From the IMG/VR virus record IMGVR_UViG_3300003267_000070, positions 1 through 59,543 of that record: DNA of 59,543 nucleotides. One strand, 5' to 3'. This document shows, in pieces, positions 14,621-21,501 of this stretch (positions within the stretch are counted from its first letter, which is position 1; each line of letters starts with the position of its first letter). Position numbers and translations under genes: made by a program. The notes under the pieces were generated by a model that made no database searches, was not told the DNA's origin, and saw only the letters and a program-made list of their open reading frames with translations. This DNA is from a virus.

Positions 14621-15114
14621 TTTCCTTCTACTCCTAACGGGAAATTTAATCGGGCGTGGTTGGGCCATAGCTCAGTAGCGCGTTTGTCCCAGGCCCTAGC
14701 CGCCTCTTCGGGTGTATGGTACGCACCCAGATACTGGGTATATCCGTTGTGTGAAATGACAGCGATCCACTTTCGCTTACCCCGATTGTCGAACTTAACG
14801 CCCCTGAAATGAGACTTCGCGTGTTTATGCTTTTGGCGATTTCTTTGATTCTCCGCGTTCGTTACCATTCTTAGATTAGAGCGAATGTTCCTTAGCCCGT
14901 CACCATCAACGTGATCCACGTCCTTTCCCCTTGGAGCGTTTGTAATAACCCGGTGCATCAGTATCGTTTTGGTTTTTCCTTCTGGATGCTCATGGCGACA
15001 TGCGTAATAGGTGCGATAGCCCTTCATCGCAATCCACCTATAAGCAGCGAGCAGTTCATAGTCTTCGTCATCCACGATCGCCACCTTCCCTTGAGTTAAT
15101 GGTATCTCTTTCAT
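14617..15114 (-). CDS. HNH homing endonuclease with AP2 DNA-binding domain
   Basis: 165 residues from ATG 15114. The HNH part shows LMHRVITNAPRGKDVDHVDG and the N-rich NIRSNLRMVTNAENQ; the C-terminal 60 residues (FRGVKFDNRGKRKWIAVIS, then YLGAYHTPEEAARAWD) are an AP2/ERF domain. This pairing is typical of selfish phage endonucleases. It sits between unrelated small genes and is a second, distinct HNH insertion in this operon. Confidence 0.85.
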   Translation of the reverse strand: MKEIPLTQGKVAIVDDEDYELLAAYRWIAMKGYRTYYACRHEHPEGKTKTILMHRVITNAPRGKDVDHVDGDGLRNIRSNLRMVTNAENQRNRQKHKHAKSHFRGVKFDNRGKRKWIAVISHNGYTQYLGAYHTPEEAARAWDKRATELWPNHARLNFPLGVEGK

Positions 15115-15118
15115 TTTG

Positions 15119-15487
15119 TTACCTTGAGGGGAGAGCACGAATGTGCGCCGCTATCTCAGCCCTTAGTATTGAATCAACATCAAACACTCGGTCTGCGTAA
15201 ATCGTTTCAGCAATCTTTGCTGCTTCTTCTCTGCTTACCAGTACCTCTCCACTCGACTGCTGAGCCAACGCTGCCTGTACAAACTTCCGGAGGTTGTCAA
15301 CCCTACCGCTCCCGAGTTCACCGCCAATAGAGTCTGCGATGTCCTCATAACGAGTGAGAAACGTCATTGCCGATTCTTTCCACTGCTGGAGTTCACGGAC
15401 GGCGGCGATAAGCCGCGAAACGTGAGCAAGGACAAACCCTGCGTCACGACTTGCTTCAACCTCGGCCAACTCAGCTTCTGGAATCAC
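15119..15487 (-). CDS. Helical hypothetical protein
   Basis: 122 residues, GTG start at 15487 one base after the preceding stop. Helical throughout, with two Trp and no Cys; contains AAVRELQQWKESAMTFL and a C-terminal IRALPSR. Typical of phage early proteins without known function. Confidence 0.6.
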   Translation of the reverse strand: MIPEAELAEVEASRDAGFVLAHVSRLIAAVRELQQWKESAMTFLTRYEDIADSIGGELGSGRVDNLRKFVQAALAQQSSGEVLVSREEAAKIAETIYADRVFDVDSILRAEIAAHIRALPSR

Positions 15488-15488
15488 A

Positions 15489-15599
15489 TCACCCTCCTAG
15501 TCTCCTAATCCACTCCATCACACTTGGCAACAGGAAGACCGTCGCCGCCGTGATGATCAGCATTAAGATCGCAAAGCCGATGTCCGTAAGCCGTTTCAC
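15489..15599 (-). CDS. Small membrane protein (36 aa)
   Basis: GTG 15599 to TGA 15489-15491. One hydrophobic span (IGFAILMLIITAATVFLLP) flanked by Lys/Arg at the N-terminus and a basic C-terminal helix. The GTG overlaps the upstream stop as GTGA. Follows another single-span protein, so the two may act together in the envelope. Confidence 0.6.
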   Translation of the reverse strand: MKRLTDIGFAILMLIITAATVFLLPSVMEWIRRLGG

Positions 15600-15853
15600 C
15601 GCTTCACCCATCCATCAGACCTGCAAACGTACTCAACCTGGCTGTAGATGATCTGCTCTTCAATGTCTCTTCCACTCGTATGCGACACGGTTAAGACGTC
15701 GCCGTCCTTGCAGGTGGAGGGGACTTGGACTGAAGACTTCTCTTCACTGACAATCCGCTTCCTGACCGTTATGCCGATGAGCATGTTAGTGACCAGCGCC
15801 AAAAAGAACCCTAACGCCAGCATAGCTAAAACGTATTTCAATGATTGTTTCAT
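15596..15853 (-). CDS. Single-span membrane protein with extracytoplasmic domain
   Basis: 85 residues. Residues 8-30 are hydrophobic after a short basic start (MKQSLKYVLAMLALGFF), giving a signal anchor; about 50 residues follow with two Cys. The soluble part probably faces outside the membrane. ATG 15853 overlaps the previous stop as ATGA. Function unknown. Confidence 0.6.
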   Translation of the reverse strand: MKQSLKYVLAMLALGFFLALVTNMLIGITVRKRIVSEEKSSVQVPSTCKDGDVLTVSHTSGRDIEEQIIYSQVEYVCRSDGWVKR

Positions 15854-16335
15854 TTCCCACCTCCAGACCGAGCGCCGCAGTGGCGGGAGATAATTCCCGC
15901 GACACGCTTGCGTTCCGCTTTTGAATCATCACAGCCCCGGCACTCGTCGTAAGAACAATCTTTAATGAAGCAGATGCGCGAGAGACAATCGGGGACGATC
16001 TCTTCCGCGGCTCGTCTAATGGAATCGCTGGACGGGGCGGTGATACAGGTTTCCACTGGTTCGCCTGCGGCAGCAACCAGCTTGCGGAACACTTCAGCGA
16101 TCAACGGCACGAACCCCGGCACCGCTGATGATGCGCCGCCGCTTGTACAAAGTCTGACTGCGCTAATACCGCGCTCGCCTTCAGGGACGGTGATAACGTA
16201 CCAGTCGCCGTTGTTGCCCCATCCGATGCACAATTCAAGCCTGCGCCCGTCGCGGGCGTCCCTGTCGTCGGTGAGATAGCGAGCCTCGCGAACGTTGCCA
16301 TCGGCATCTTTGTTAACCGTAATTCCCTTAGCCAT
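15850..16335 (-). CDS. Hypothetical Cys-rich protein
   Basis: 161 residues from ATG 16335 (MAKGITVNKDADGNVREAR). The longer frame to 16503 is rejected because its N-terminus is out of frame with the upstream gene. The C-terminus has CLSRICFIKDCSYDECRGC, a dense Cys cluster followed by a basic tail. Zinc binding likely; role unknown. Confidence 0.6.
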   Translation of the reverse strand: MAKGITVNKDADGNVREARYLTDDRDARDGRRLELCIGWGNNGDWYVITVPEGERGISAVRLCTSGGASSAVPGFVPLIAEVFRKLVAAAGEPVETCITAPSSDSIRRAAEEIVPDCLSRICFIKDCSYDECRGCDDSKAERKRVAGIISRHCGARSGGGK

Positions 16336-16582
16336 TGCGTTCACCTTTCTCGGCTGGCCTGTAAAACGGACACATACCTTCATCGGCAATAAATTCAGAT
16401 AGGTGCTGTTGCGCCGCCAGTAGCATGCTCTTATTCTTCCGGAAATCATCGCCATGCTGAAAGTGCGTCCACATGGACACCTGGCCATCCGCAAACACGT
16501 CAAACTCCAGCCTCAGCATCGGTTCCCCGCGTTCCTTAACAAGCGCACTCCTTTGCGTCTCAGCTAGCGCCATTAGTTTCAC
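16328..16582 (-). CDS. Hypothetical protein
   Basis: 84 residues (or 81 from the Met at 16573). Alternating strands and helix: LRLEFDVFADGQVSMWTHF and MLLAAQQHLSEFIAD, ending with a single Cys and a basic end. No family recognised. Confidence 0.6.
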   Translation of the reverse strand: MKLMALAETQRSALVKERGEPMLRLEFDVFADGQVSMWTHFQHGDDFRKNKSMLLAAQQHLSEFIADEGMCPFYRPAEKGERNG

Positions 16583-16594
16583 CTTTCCACGGCT

Positions 16595-16948
16595 TCAACC
16601 CCTGCGTATCACGTCTGTAGATCCACAGCTAGCACAAGAGTTGCTTGTAAACTGTAAGGCTCCGCACTGACCGCAGATGTAGTCTAGCGGTGCAGCCATC
16701 ACCACCGGCTTCAACCCCTGACTTATATAACCCCGCCAGTGTTCTTCTGCCAGTTCCTTGCCGGATTCGGGAGAGGCGCAGGGGTTGGGCGAGTGCTCAA
16801 AACCCCAGAACCATCTCTCGTTGATTTCCCAAATTAAGTAGTCACGCGTTATTCGGGTTCGTGCCCTCCATTTGTAGAAGGAGTCGTTAAGACGCTCCCA
16901 CTGGAGCGGCGCTATAGTGAATAACTGATCAGTCATGGTTGTTGTCAC
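16595..16948 (-). CDS. Zinc-ribbon-ended hypothetical protein
   Basis: 117 residues (a second possible start at 16936). The Trp-rich N-terminal half (LQWERLNDSFYKWRAR) precedes a C-terminal zinc ribbon, CGQCGALQF then CASCGSTD. ATG 16948 overlaps the methyltransferase stop as ATGA. Confidence 0.6.
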   Translation of the reverse strand: MTTTMTDQLFTIAPLQWERLNDSFYKWRARTRITRDYLIWEINERWFWGFEHSPNPCASPESGKELAEEHWRGYISQGLKPVVMAAPLDYICGQCGALQFTSNSCASCGSTDVIRRG

Positions 16949-17745
16949 CGTCGGTTCAAAGAATATAGTCGCTCGGTTGTCAGACCGCGCCCGCTTCCGT
17001 TTGGGATATTTTTATGACTCTCGTAATCGCCCAGTACGGTCCACGGACCTTCGTCATATAAGGGATGGGGATAATGCGTTACCAAGATCCGTGCATAGCG
17101 CGTCGCTTGTGCGGCGGCAATAAACGATACATGGTCAAAGTTATCGTGACTGTACGCTGATGATGCCCCAAGTGACCGAGGGCGACTCTCATCGAGGTAT
17201 GGCGGATCTACGAAGTGTAAGATCCCATGGGCGTCAAGTCGTCGTAGTAGTTCTTCAATCGGCCAATTCGTTACCTGAACGCGGTCGAACCTCGCAGCCG
17301 TTCTTTTCAGATGTTCGGGCATCGTGGCCCACCGTCCCGGCTTGTTTGCCTTACGAGCCGCCGCACCGCCGACGCTGTAGGACCATCCAGTTCGTCCCGG
17401 CACTACCGCCATTTGCATCCGCACGAAGAAACCCCATGCCCGACTGACGCTATCCTCAAAGGGGCCAGCAGCCGCAAGAAACTCTGCGTGCGCGTAAGGA
17501 GTAAAGGCGGTTTTATCAATCAGTTCGGCGCAGAGCACTGGATCGCGTAACACGCGGAAGAAGTTAACTACCTCTCCGTAAACATCGTTAACTGTTTCGT
17601 AGACGCTCGGAGGCTTAGCGGCCAAGACCGCCGCCGAACCAGCGCAGCTCTCGACAAAGTGTTCATGAGCGGGTAAATGCTCAATAATCCACGGAGCCAT
17701 TCGCACTTTTGCTCCCCAGTAGCGAAACGGGGCCATGATCCTCAT
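16945..17745 (-). CDS. D12-class adenine-specific DNA methyltransferase
   Basis: 266 residues, the family's usual length. Motif X/I region APFRYWGAKVRMAPWI then FVESCAGSAAVL; catalytic HFVDPPYLDESR near residues 175-187; a C-terminal NIPNGSGRGLTTERLY end. It methylates adenine N6 in a short target using S-adenosylmethionine, most likely to shield phage DNA from restriction. ATG 17745 overlaps the previous stop; 17736 is also possible. Confidence 0.85.
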   Translation of the reverse strand: MRIMAPFRYWGAKVRMAPWIIEHLPAHEHFVESCAGSAAVLAAKPPSVYETVNDVYGEVVNFFRVLRDPVLCAELIDKTAFTPYAHAEFLAAAGPFEDSVSRAWGFFVRMQMAVVPGRTGWSYSVGGAAARKANKPGRWATMPEHLKRTAARFDRVQVTNWPIEELLRRLDAHGILHFVDPPYLDESRPRSLGASSAYSHDNFDHVSFIAAAQATRYARILVTHYPHPLYDEGPWTVLGDYESHKNIPNGSGRGLTTERLYSLNRR

Positions 17746-18311
17746 TTGCTCTCTTGGCTTTCTACCGGAACTTCCTTTGCTACTTCAACGGACTCCAGTT
17801 CGGTGACGGCCGAACGTGCGAAGTTCTGCCACGGATACGCCTCGTTCATATTGTCACTTGCCCATTCTTGCTGGAGACTTTTTAGGCGATCAATCAGTGC
17901 TCGTTTTACCGCTGCGGCATCCGAAAGACGCGAACCGGCGCACTCGTTGCACCATTTACCGTTGACCCGAACTTCCATATTGCGACCGCAGCACGCACAT
18001 TCGAATCCTCCCGTCGCTGCGGCATCGGTGGTAACACTTGCGGCGGGGAACTCGCATTTACAACCGCAGAACTTTGGGCCGGGCTCAGACGCTTGTCTGC
18101 TTAGACAAAACACGCAGAACCCTTGAATACTAAGAGTCTCACGTCCGTGCCCGCACTTCACGCACCTGTCTCCCCCTTCACCATCCAGTAAGGAGAGTAA
18201 GTAGTCGGCTATCCGGTCGCGCAGTCCTTCAAATTCAGCGCGGGTCATTTCAATATCGCCGCCGATAAGAGAAGCTGCGCAGTTTTGACATTGAGCACGC
18301 TTGCTATTCAT
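17742..18311 (-). CDS. Multi-zinc-ribbon hypothetical protein
   Basis: 189 residues from ATG 18311. Four Cys clusters: CQNC near the start, CVKCGHG and CVFC in the middle, CGCKC, then CACCG and CNECAG. A helical C-terminus follows. Several zinc knuckles in one chain suggest a scaffold or nucleic-acid-binding protein. Not recognised. Confidence 0.6.
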   Translation of the reverse strand: MNSKRAQCQNCAASLIGGDIEMTRAEFEGLRDRIADYLLSLLDGEGGDRCVKCGHGRETLSIQGFCVFCLSRQASEPGPKFCGCKCEFPAASVTTDAAATGGFECACCGRNMEVRVNGKWCNECAGSRLSDAAAVKRALIDRLKSLQQEWASDNMNEAYPWQNFARSAVTELESVEVAKEVPVESQESK

Positions 18312-18520
18312 TATTGTTCCTCTTTCCAAGCGCGAACCTGAGCCATGCAGTCGGAGAGGCTATCCGATGCTTCAGTTTGCTTCGGGCAGCCATGCACACG
18401 GACAAAGAAGTACCGCCCCATGATCGGCTTATCGACAACTTCAATCGAAAACCACTTATCGGGAAACGCCTCTCGAAGTTGGGCCAGTGCCTCTTCTACT
18501 GTTATCTCGTCTGCTGTCAT
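18311..18520 (-). CDS. Small hypothetical protein
   Basis: 69 residues; acidic helix (TVEEALAQLREAFPDKW), strands with VVDKPIMGRYFFVRVHG, then an acidic helical end. Its stop overlaps the next start as TAATG. No family recognised. Confidence 0.6.
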   Translation of the reverse strand: MTADEITVEEALAQLREAFPDKWFSIEVVDKPIMGRYFFVRVHGCPKQTEASDSLSDCMAQVRAWKEEQ

Positions 18521-18557
18521 AACTAAATCCTCGACTGGTTCACCTCAATCCCTTCCC

Positions 18558-18854
18558 CTAAATTCCCCTGATTCTCCGAATGTCCGCGATTAATGACCGA
18601 GCAGCCTTCCGCGCCGCTTCCCCTGAGCAACCGCCCCGCTGGTTACGATCCGTCCAGTACTCAATTGCATCATCCGGGCGGCATACTGGACACGGAATGT
18701 TCTCAATGGGCTCATACAGCCGATGCTGATCATCGCAATCGTCAGCATCAAATAATCGACCGTCTAAGCAAACGGAGTCAGGGTAGGAACCCGCGCCAAA
18801 CTCATAGCCCTGATAGCCGCAGCCGCCGACTTCATCTATTTCTTCTTTGCTCAC
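18558..18854 (-). CDS. Cys-containing hypothetical protein
   Basis: 98 residues. GGCGYQGYEFG, CLDGRLFDADDCDD and CPVC mark zinc or disulfide sites; the C-terminus is a basic helix. ATG 18854 overlaps the preceding stop. Function unknown. Confidence 0.6.
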   Translation of the reverse strand: MSKEEIDEVGGCGYQGYEFGAGSYPDSVCLDGRLFDADDCDDQHRLYEPIENIPCPVCRPDDAIEYWTDRNQRGGCSGEAARKAARSLIADIRRIRGI

Positions 18855-19075
18855 GCGGCCTCACTTTCTTCACTCGCCTCAGCAAGTGATCTCAACTGCG
18901 GATGCTCTAACTTCAATTTCATTTCTTCAACGTGACGCCAACACGGACAAGCACATCTTCGATCATCACACTGCCCATGCTCGCCAACTACGCATTCATC
19001 GCTGACGTGATGATTAGCGTGGAGTGACGGATCGGTGTTGGCCCATCGTCTCTCGTCTGTGTAGGTGCGAGTCAT
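18851..19075 (-). CDS. Small Cys/His-rich protein
   Basis: 74 residues with a run of His and Cys (LHANHHVSDECVVGEHGQCD, CACPC) in the first 45, then an acidic helical tail. Spacing suggests one zinc site. GTG/ATG overlap with the upstream gene at 19072. Confidence 0.6.
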   Translation of the reverse strand: MTRTYTDERRWANTDPSLHANHHVSDECVVGEHGQCDDRRCACPCWRHVEEMKLKLEHPQLRSLAEASEESEAA

Positions 19076-19476
19076 TGGCTTGCTCCCTCGGCGGCGTTGA
19101 TGATTTGCTGAATGGCGGCGACGGCTTGTTGGGGAGTCTTGAGTCCGAGACGCATAAAGAGACCGTAACTACTTCGAGCTTGTTCGTAACTCATACCAAG
19201 TACCCGTTGCGCTTCGTCCATTGCGGCAAATAGATCACCAACCCTTCTTCCGCTCGGTTTGTACCAAACGGCATCTAGGGCATGGTCGCCACCGTCTTGC
19301 CAGCGAATCCTGTAACCGCAAAGATCCAAGACATGGCCCGCAATACACATAGCCGTACCGCGCTCGGTTTTCATTGCCACCTCTCGCATATTGAAATGCT
19401 CCGGATGCTTCATCCGCAGAAACCGCGTCTGCAGGCGCTTCAGCAATTCAATGTTCAGCTTTGATTTCTTACTCAT
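19072..19476 (-). CDS. Hypothetical protein
   Basis: 134 residues from ATG 19476 (MSKKSKLNIELLKRLQ); the upstream start at 19503 is less likely. Mixed composition with AMCIAGHVLDLCGY and a helical C-terminus (TPQQAVAAIQQIIN). The LKRLQTRFLRMKHPEHFNM region resembles small proteins found in other phage early operons, function unknown. Confidence 0.6.
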   Translation of the reverse strand: MSKKSKLNIELLKRLQTRFLRMKHPEHFNMREVAMKTERGTAMCIAGHVLDLCGYRIRWQDGGDHALDAVWYKPSGRRVGDLFAAMDEAQRVLGMSYEQARSSYGLFMRLGLKTPQQAVAAIQQIINAAEGASQ

Positions 19477-19545
19477 TTGATTTACCTCCCCGTGCCGGCC
19501 CAACGATCAAGTCTTTGTGGTTCGGTGCGGATCATTTACCCAAGC

Positions 19546-19767
19546 TCAGTTCATACTTCCCATAATATGGTCCAATTCGTCTCCGCTGATAACCTCGCGC
19601 CGGGTCAGGTACGTCAGCAACCGCCACACAATCCATCGCTGCTCCCTGAGCGCCCTCTTGGTCATCTTCTTCTCAAGCGCCCATTCGTTGAGCTGCCACT
19701 GGCGAAGCAACCGACCCGCCTCTTCCAGCGTCAACGGCTTTAGATCGGCACGTAGTTGGGTTTTCAT
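19546..19767 (-). CDS. Small basic helical protein
   Basis: 73 residues, basic and helical (LTLEEAGRLLRQWQLNEWALEKKMTKRALR), with a short acidic end. No Cys. 25 bases after the upstream gene. Probably nucleic-acid binding by charge only. Confidence 0.55.
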   Translation of the reverse strand: MKTQLRADLKPLTLEEAGRLLRQWQLNEWALEKKMTKRALREQRWIVWRLLTYLTRREVISGDELDHIMGSMN

Positions 19768-19792
19768 CCTGCTCTTTGCGGTTCTCGGTAGG

Positions 19793-20002
19793 TCATTGCG
19801 GTTCGCCTTTCAGCCCCTCGAACGCATTGCGTAGCCTGGCGATACGCCTGTCGATTACGCGCCACCCTGACCCTTCCGGGTAGAAGTGTTTTTTAACAAG
19901 TGTGACATGGCCGGCGTTGATGACCTTGTTCGCCAGTCGGGCAAAATCCTTCTTAGCCTCGGCCGTCTGTAGTGCATGATGAATTTTTAATAAGCCTCTC
20001 AT
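19793..20002 (-). CDS. Small hypothetical protein
   Basis: 69 residues, basic, with two helices around VTLVKKHFYPEGSGWRVI. ATG 20002 overlaps the stop of the next upstream gene as ATGA. Not recognised. Confidence 0.55.
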   Translation of the reverse strand: MRGLLKIHHALQTAEAKKDFARLANKVINAGHVTLVKKHFYPEGSGWRVIDRRIARLRNAFEGLKGEPQ

Positions 20003-20178
20003 ACGCCCTCCCGCACTGGCACGATACCCTTGACCCGCACGGCATTCCTAGGTCGCCATTTCATCTCTATACCTGACGACTCCCGCCGTAGGGCTAGCTG
20101 TCGGGCCTCTTTCTGCGAAGCGGCCTCAACCTCGACTTCTGCCGTTTCCGTGCGACTCAAAAGCACTTTGTATTTCAT
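19999..20178 (-). CDS. Small beta-alpha-beta protein (59 aa)
   Basis: From ATG 20178, MKYKVLLSRTETAEVEVEAASQKEARQLALRR. A strand, a VEVEAAS strand and a helix repeat the layout of the 56-residue protein at 20231, so these may be related. The longer frame to 20298 is rejected because it runs through that neighbour out of frame. Confidence 0.6.
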   Translation of the reverse strand: MKYKVLLSRTETAEVEVEAASQKEARQLALRRESSGIEMKWRPRNAVRVKGIVPVREGV

Positions 20179-20234
20179 AGCTCGGCTTCCCGGTTTGTCT
20201 CTTCTCTCTGTTCCGTGGTGAACATTGTCGTCAT
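20175..20234 (-). CDS. Possible mini-ORF (19 aa)
   Basis: ATG 20234 overlaps the upstream stop as ATGA and its TGA overlaps the next ATG at 20178. The product is hydrophilic (Glu, Thr, Arg). It exactly fills the gap between two coupled genes, so it may serve to carry ribosomes across, but coding status is unproven. Confidence 0.3.
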   Translation of the reverse strand: MTTMFTTEQREETNREAEL

Positions 20235-20401
20235 CCGATTTGCGCCACCGCTTCCACTGCTCCATCCTCTTCAAGTGCCCTTGCTTTTGCCAGTTCAATC
20301 GCTTTATTCATGCTGAATGCTTCCACCTCGAAGTTACGGATCTCTTCTTCACCGGAGTCGAGGGTTACGAGGACGGGGATCTTATAGGTATCGGTTTGCA
20401 T
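20231..20401 (-). CDS. Small beta-alpha protein (56 aa)
   Basis: ATG 20401, directly overlapping the upstream stop (TAATG), to TGA 20231-20233. Pattern: TDTYKIPVLVTLDSGEEEIR strand pair, NFEVEAFSMNKAIELAKARA strand-helix. Similar arrangement to the product of 19999-20178. Function unknown. Confidence 0.6.
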   Translation of the reverse strand: MQTDTYKIPVLVTLDSGEEEIRNFEVEAFSMNKAIELAKARALEEDGAVEAVAQIG

Positions 20402-20736
20402 TACGCCTCCAGATTCTCAATGATGTCTTTTGAGCGATAAAGAGCACGGCGAATCTTTGTGAGTCGCCCCACAAGCGCGTGACGCTCTGCCTGTTCGGCG
20501 CGTTCCTTTTGGTTGCGCGGGCCGTCCGTGACTTGATTCGTTTCAATCATTAGTTCGACATCAAAGATGGCCTTGCAGAGATCCTCGACAATCTCAGCGT
20601 CCGGGTTGACAGGCGCATGGACCATAGCGTCCTCCGGTTGCCCGCAGTAGCCATGCTCCGTGCGCGAGTCAATGACCACACAGAAAGTTGTCGGGGCATC
20701 AGCGTGGCCAATGAACTTATGCTTCTCTGTCTGCAT
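20401..20736 (-). CDS. Hypothetical protein
   Basis: 111 residues from ATG 20736 (MQTEKHKFIGHADAPTTFC); AGGAGAGA precedes it. The first half contains a Cys-His segment and CGQPEDAMVH; the second half is a long charged helix with GRLTKIRRALYRS. No family recognised. Confidence 0.6.
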   Translation of the reverse strand: MQTEKHKFIGHADAPTTFCVVIDSRTEHGYCGQPEDAMVHAPVNPDAEIVEDLCKAIFDVELMIETNQVTDGPRNQKERAEQAERHALVGRLTKIRRALYRSKDIIENLEA

Positions 20737-20755
20737 CGTCTCTCTCCTTAGTAGC

Positions 20756-20983
20756 TCAGAAGATTTCAATAATTCGCCCGTCTCTAACACCGAGGTAGGC
20801 CACAAACCCTTCCGCACAAAACGCCTGCTGAATTCCGTCGCGATCACGAACTACGTAATAGCGGACGGTGGCTATACCGTTCTTGATTCTTTCGATTACG
20901 CCGTTGAGCGGCGCATCCCCAGACCGCGAAGATCTAAAACCCACGGAACGTCCGATGTGGGCCCTTTTGATTTGACTAGTCAT
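20756..20983 (-). CDS. Small beta-rich protein
   Basis: 75 residues. IGRSVGFRSSRSGDAPLNGVI then IATVRYYVVRDRDGI looks like an SH3- or KOW-like strand barrel of the kind used for nucleic-acid or protein contact; this is a pattern judgement. ATG 20983, 2 bases from the preceding stop. Confidence 0.55.
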   Translation of the reverse strand: MTSQIKRAHIGRSVGFRSSRSGDAPLNGVIERIKNGIATVRYYVVRDRDGIQQAFCAEGFVAYLGVRDGRIIEIF

Positions 20984-20985
20984 GA

Positions 20986-21165
20986 TTACTTGCTCTCCAG
21001 TCTGCGGACGATCTCTTCCGCTACTTGAATCGCTCTGTCTTCACCAAAGCGGCCATAGTCATTGCGGATATGCGTCGGGAATACCCACCCGAATCCCGCA
21101 ACCGGCATGGCTCCAATGTTCTGTTCAGCCATGAGTTTCAGCGCCTGTCTTTGAATCTGTGTCAT
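20986..21165 (-). CDS. First gene of the long leftward operon (59 aa)
   Basis: ATG 21165, with AAGGAGG eleven bases upstream, to TAA 20986-20988. Product MTQIQRQALKLMAEQNIGAM, then VAGFGWVFPTHIRND and a helical end. Not recognised. As the promoter-proximal gene it should be among the earliest expressed. Confidence 0.6.
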   Translation of the reverse strand: MTQIQRQALKLMAEQNIGAMPVAGFGWVFPTHIRNDYGRFGEDRAIQVAEEIVRRLESK

Positions 21166-21194
21166 CTACCCTCTTCCTCCTTAGTACCTAACAA

Positions 21195-21222
21195 GGTATC
21201 CCCGCTCTCAACGATGGATACC
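21195..21222. promoter_or_regulatory. Candidate operator: 7-bp inverted repeat
   Basis: GGTATCC at 21195-21201 and GGATACC at 21216-21222 are perfect inverted arms with a 14-base gap (centre to centre 21 bases, two helical turns). The right arm overlaps the -10 of the leftward early promoter and the left arm lies in the leader. Position suggests repressor binding, possibly by the HTH protein at 21298. Confidence 0.55.
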
Positions 21223-21249
21223 CTAGCACTACTACTTGAATCTTGTCAA
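21220..21249 (-). promoter_or_regulatory. Leftward early promoter
   Basis: Reading leftward: TTGACA at 21249-21244, an 18-base spacer, TAGGGT at 21225-21220. It lies about 55 bases before the first gene of the long operon, whose leader carries a Shine-Dalgarno site. The -35 is perfect; the -10 is weak. Confidence 0.55.
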
Positions 21250-21260
21250 GCTAATTTTTC

Positions 21261-21289
21261 TTGACTTGAAAATAAATAAGTCTTAGTAT
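21261..21289 (+). promoter_or_regulatory. Rightward promoter for HTH gene (leaderless)
   Basis: TTGACT at 21261-21266, a 17-base spacer and TAGTAT at 21284-21289. The HTH start codon follows 8 bases after the -10, so transcription should begin at or next to the ATG. No Shine-Dalgarno site is present. Confidence 0.65.
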
Positions 21290-21297
21290 TGCGGTCC

Positions 21298-21495
21298 ATG
21301 GATGACGTGGTAACTATCAAGTACGCAGCCAAGGCACTCGGTATCACGAAGGCGGCGCTCTACCTTGCCATTAAAGAGGATCGCGTTCAGTCTAAAACCG
21401 TACTCGATAAGATCACTATTCCTCGCTGGGAGTTTGACAGACTCAAACGAGAGCGAGCGAACAGAGCAAAATCCAACGGAAACGGTCACAAATAG
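21298..21495 (+). CDS. Helix-turn-helix DNA-binding protein
   Basis: 65 residues from ATG 21298. VVTIKYAAKALGITKAALYL is an excisionase/MerR-type winged helix start (helix, turn, recognition helix), followed by TIPRWEFDRLKR and a basic tail. A TTG nine bases upstream is possible but lies inside the -10 region. Divergent from the long early operon and next to an inverted repeat, it is a good candidate for the switch protein; it also precedes the helicase gene by 6 bases. Confidence 0.7.
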   Translation: MDDVVTIKYAAKALGITKAALYLAIKEDRVQSKTVLDKITIPRWEFDRLKRERANRAKSNGNGHK

Positions 21496-21501
21496 CAACC
21501 A

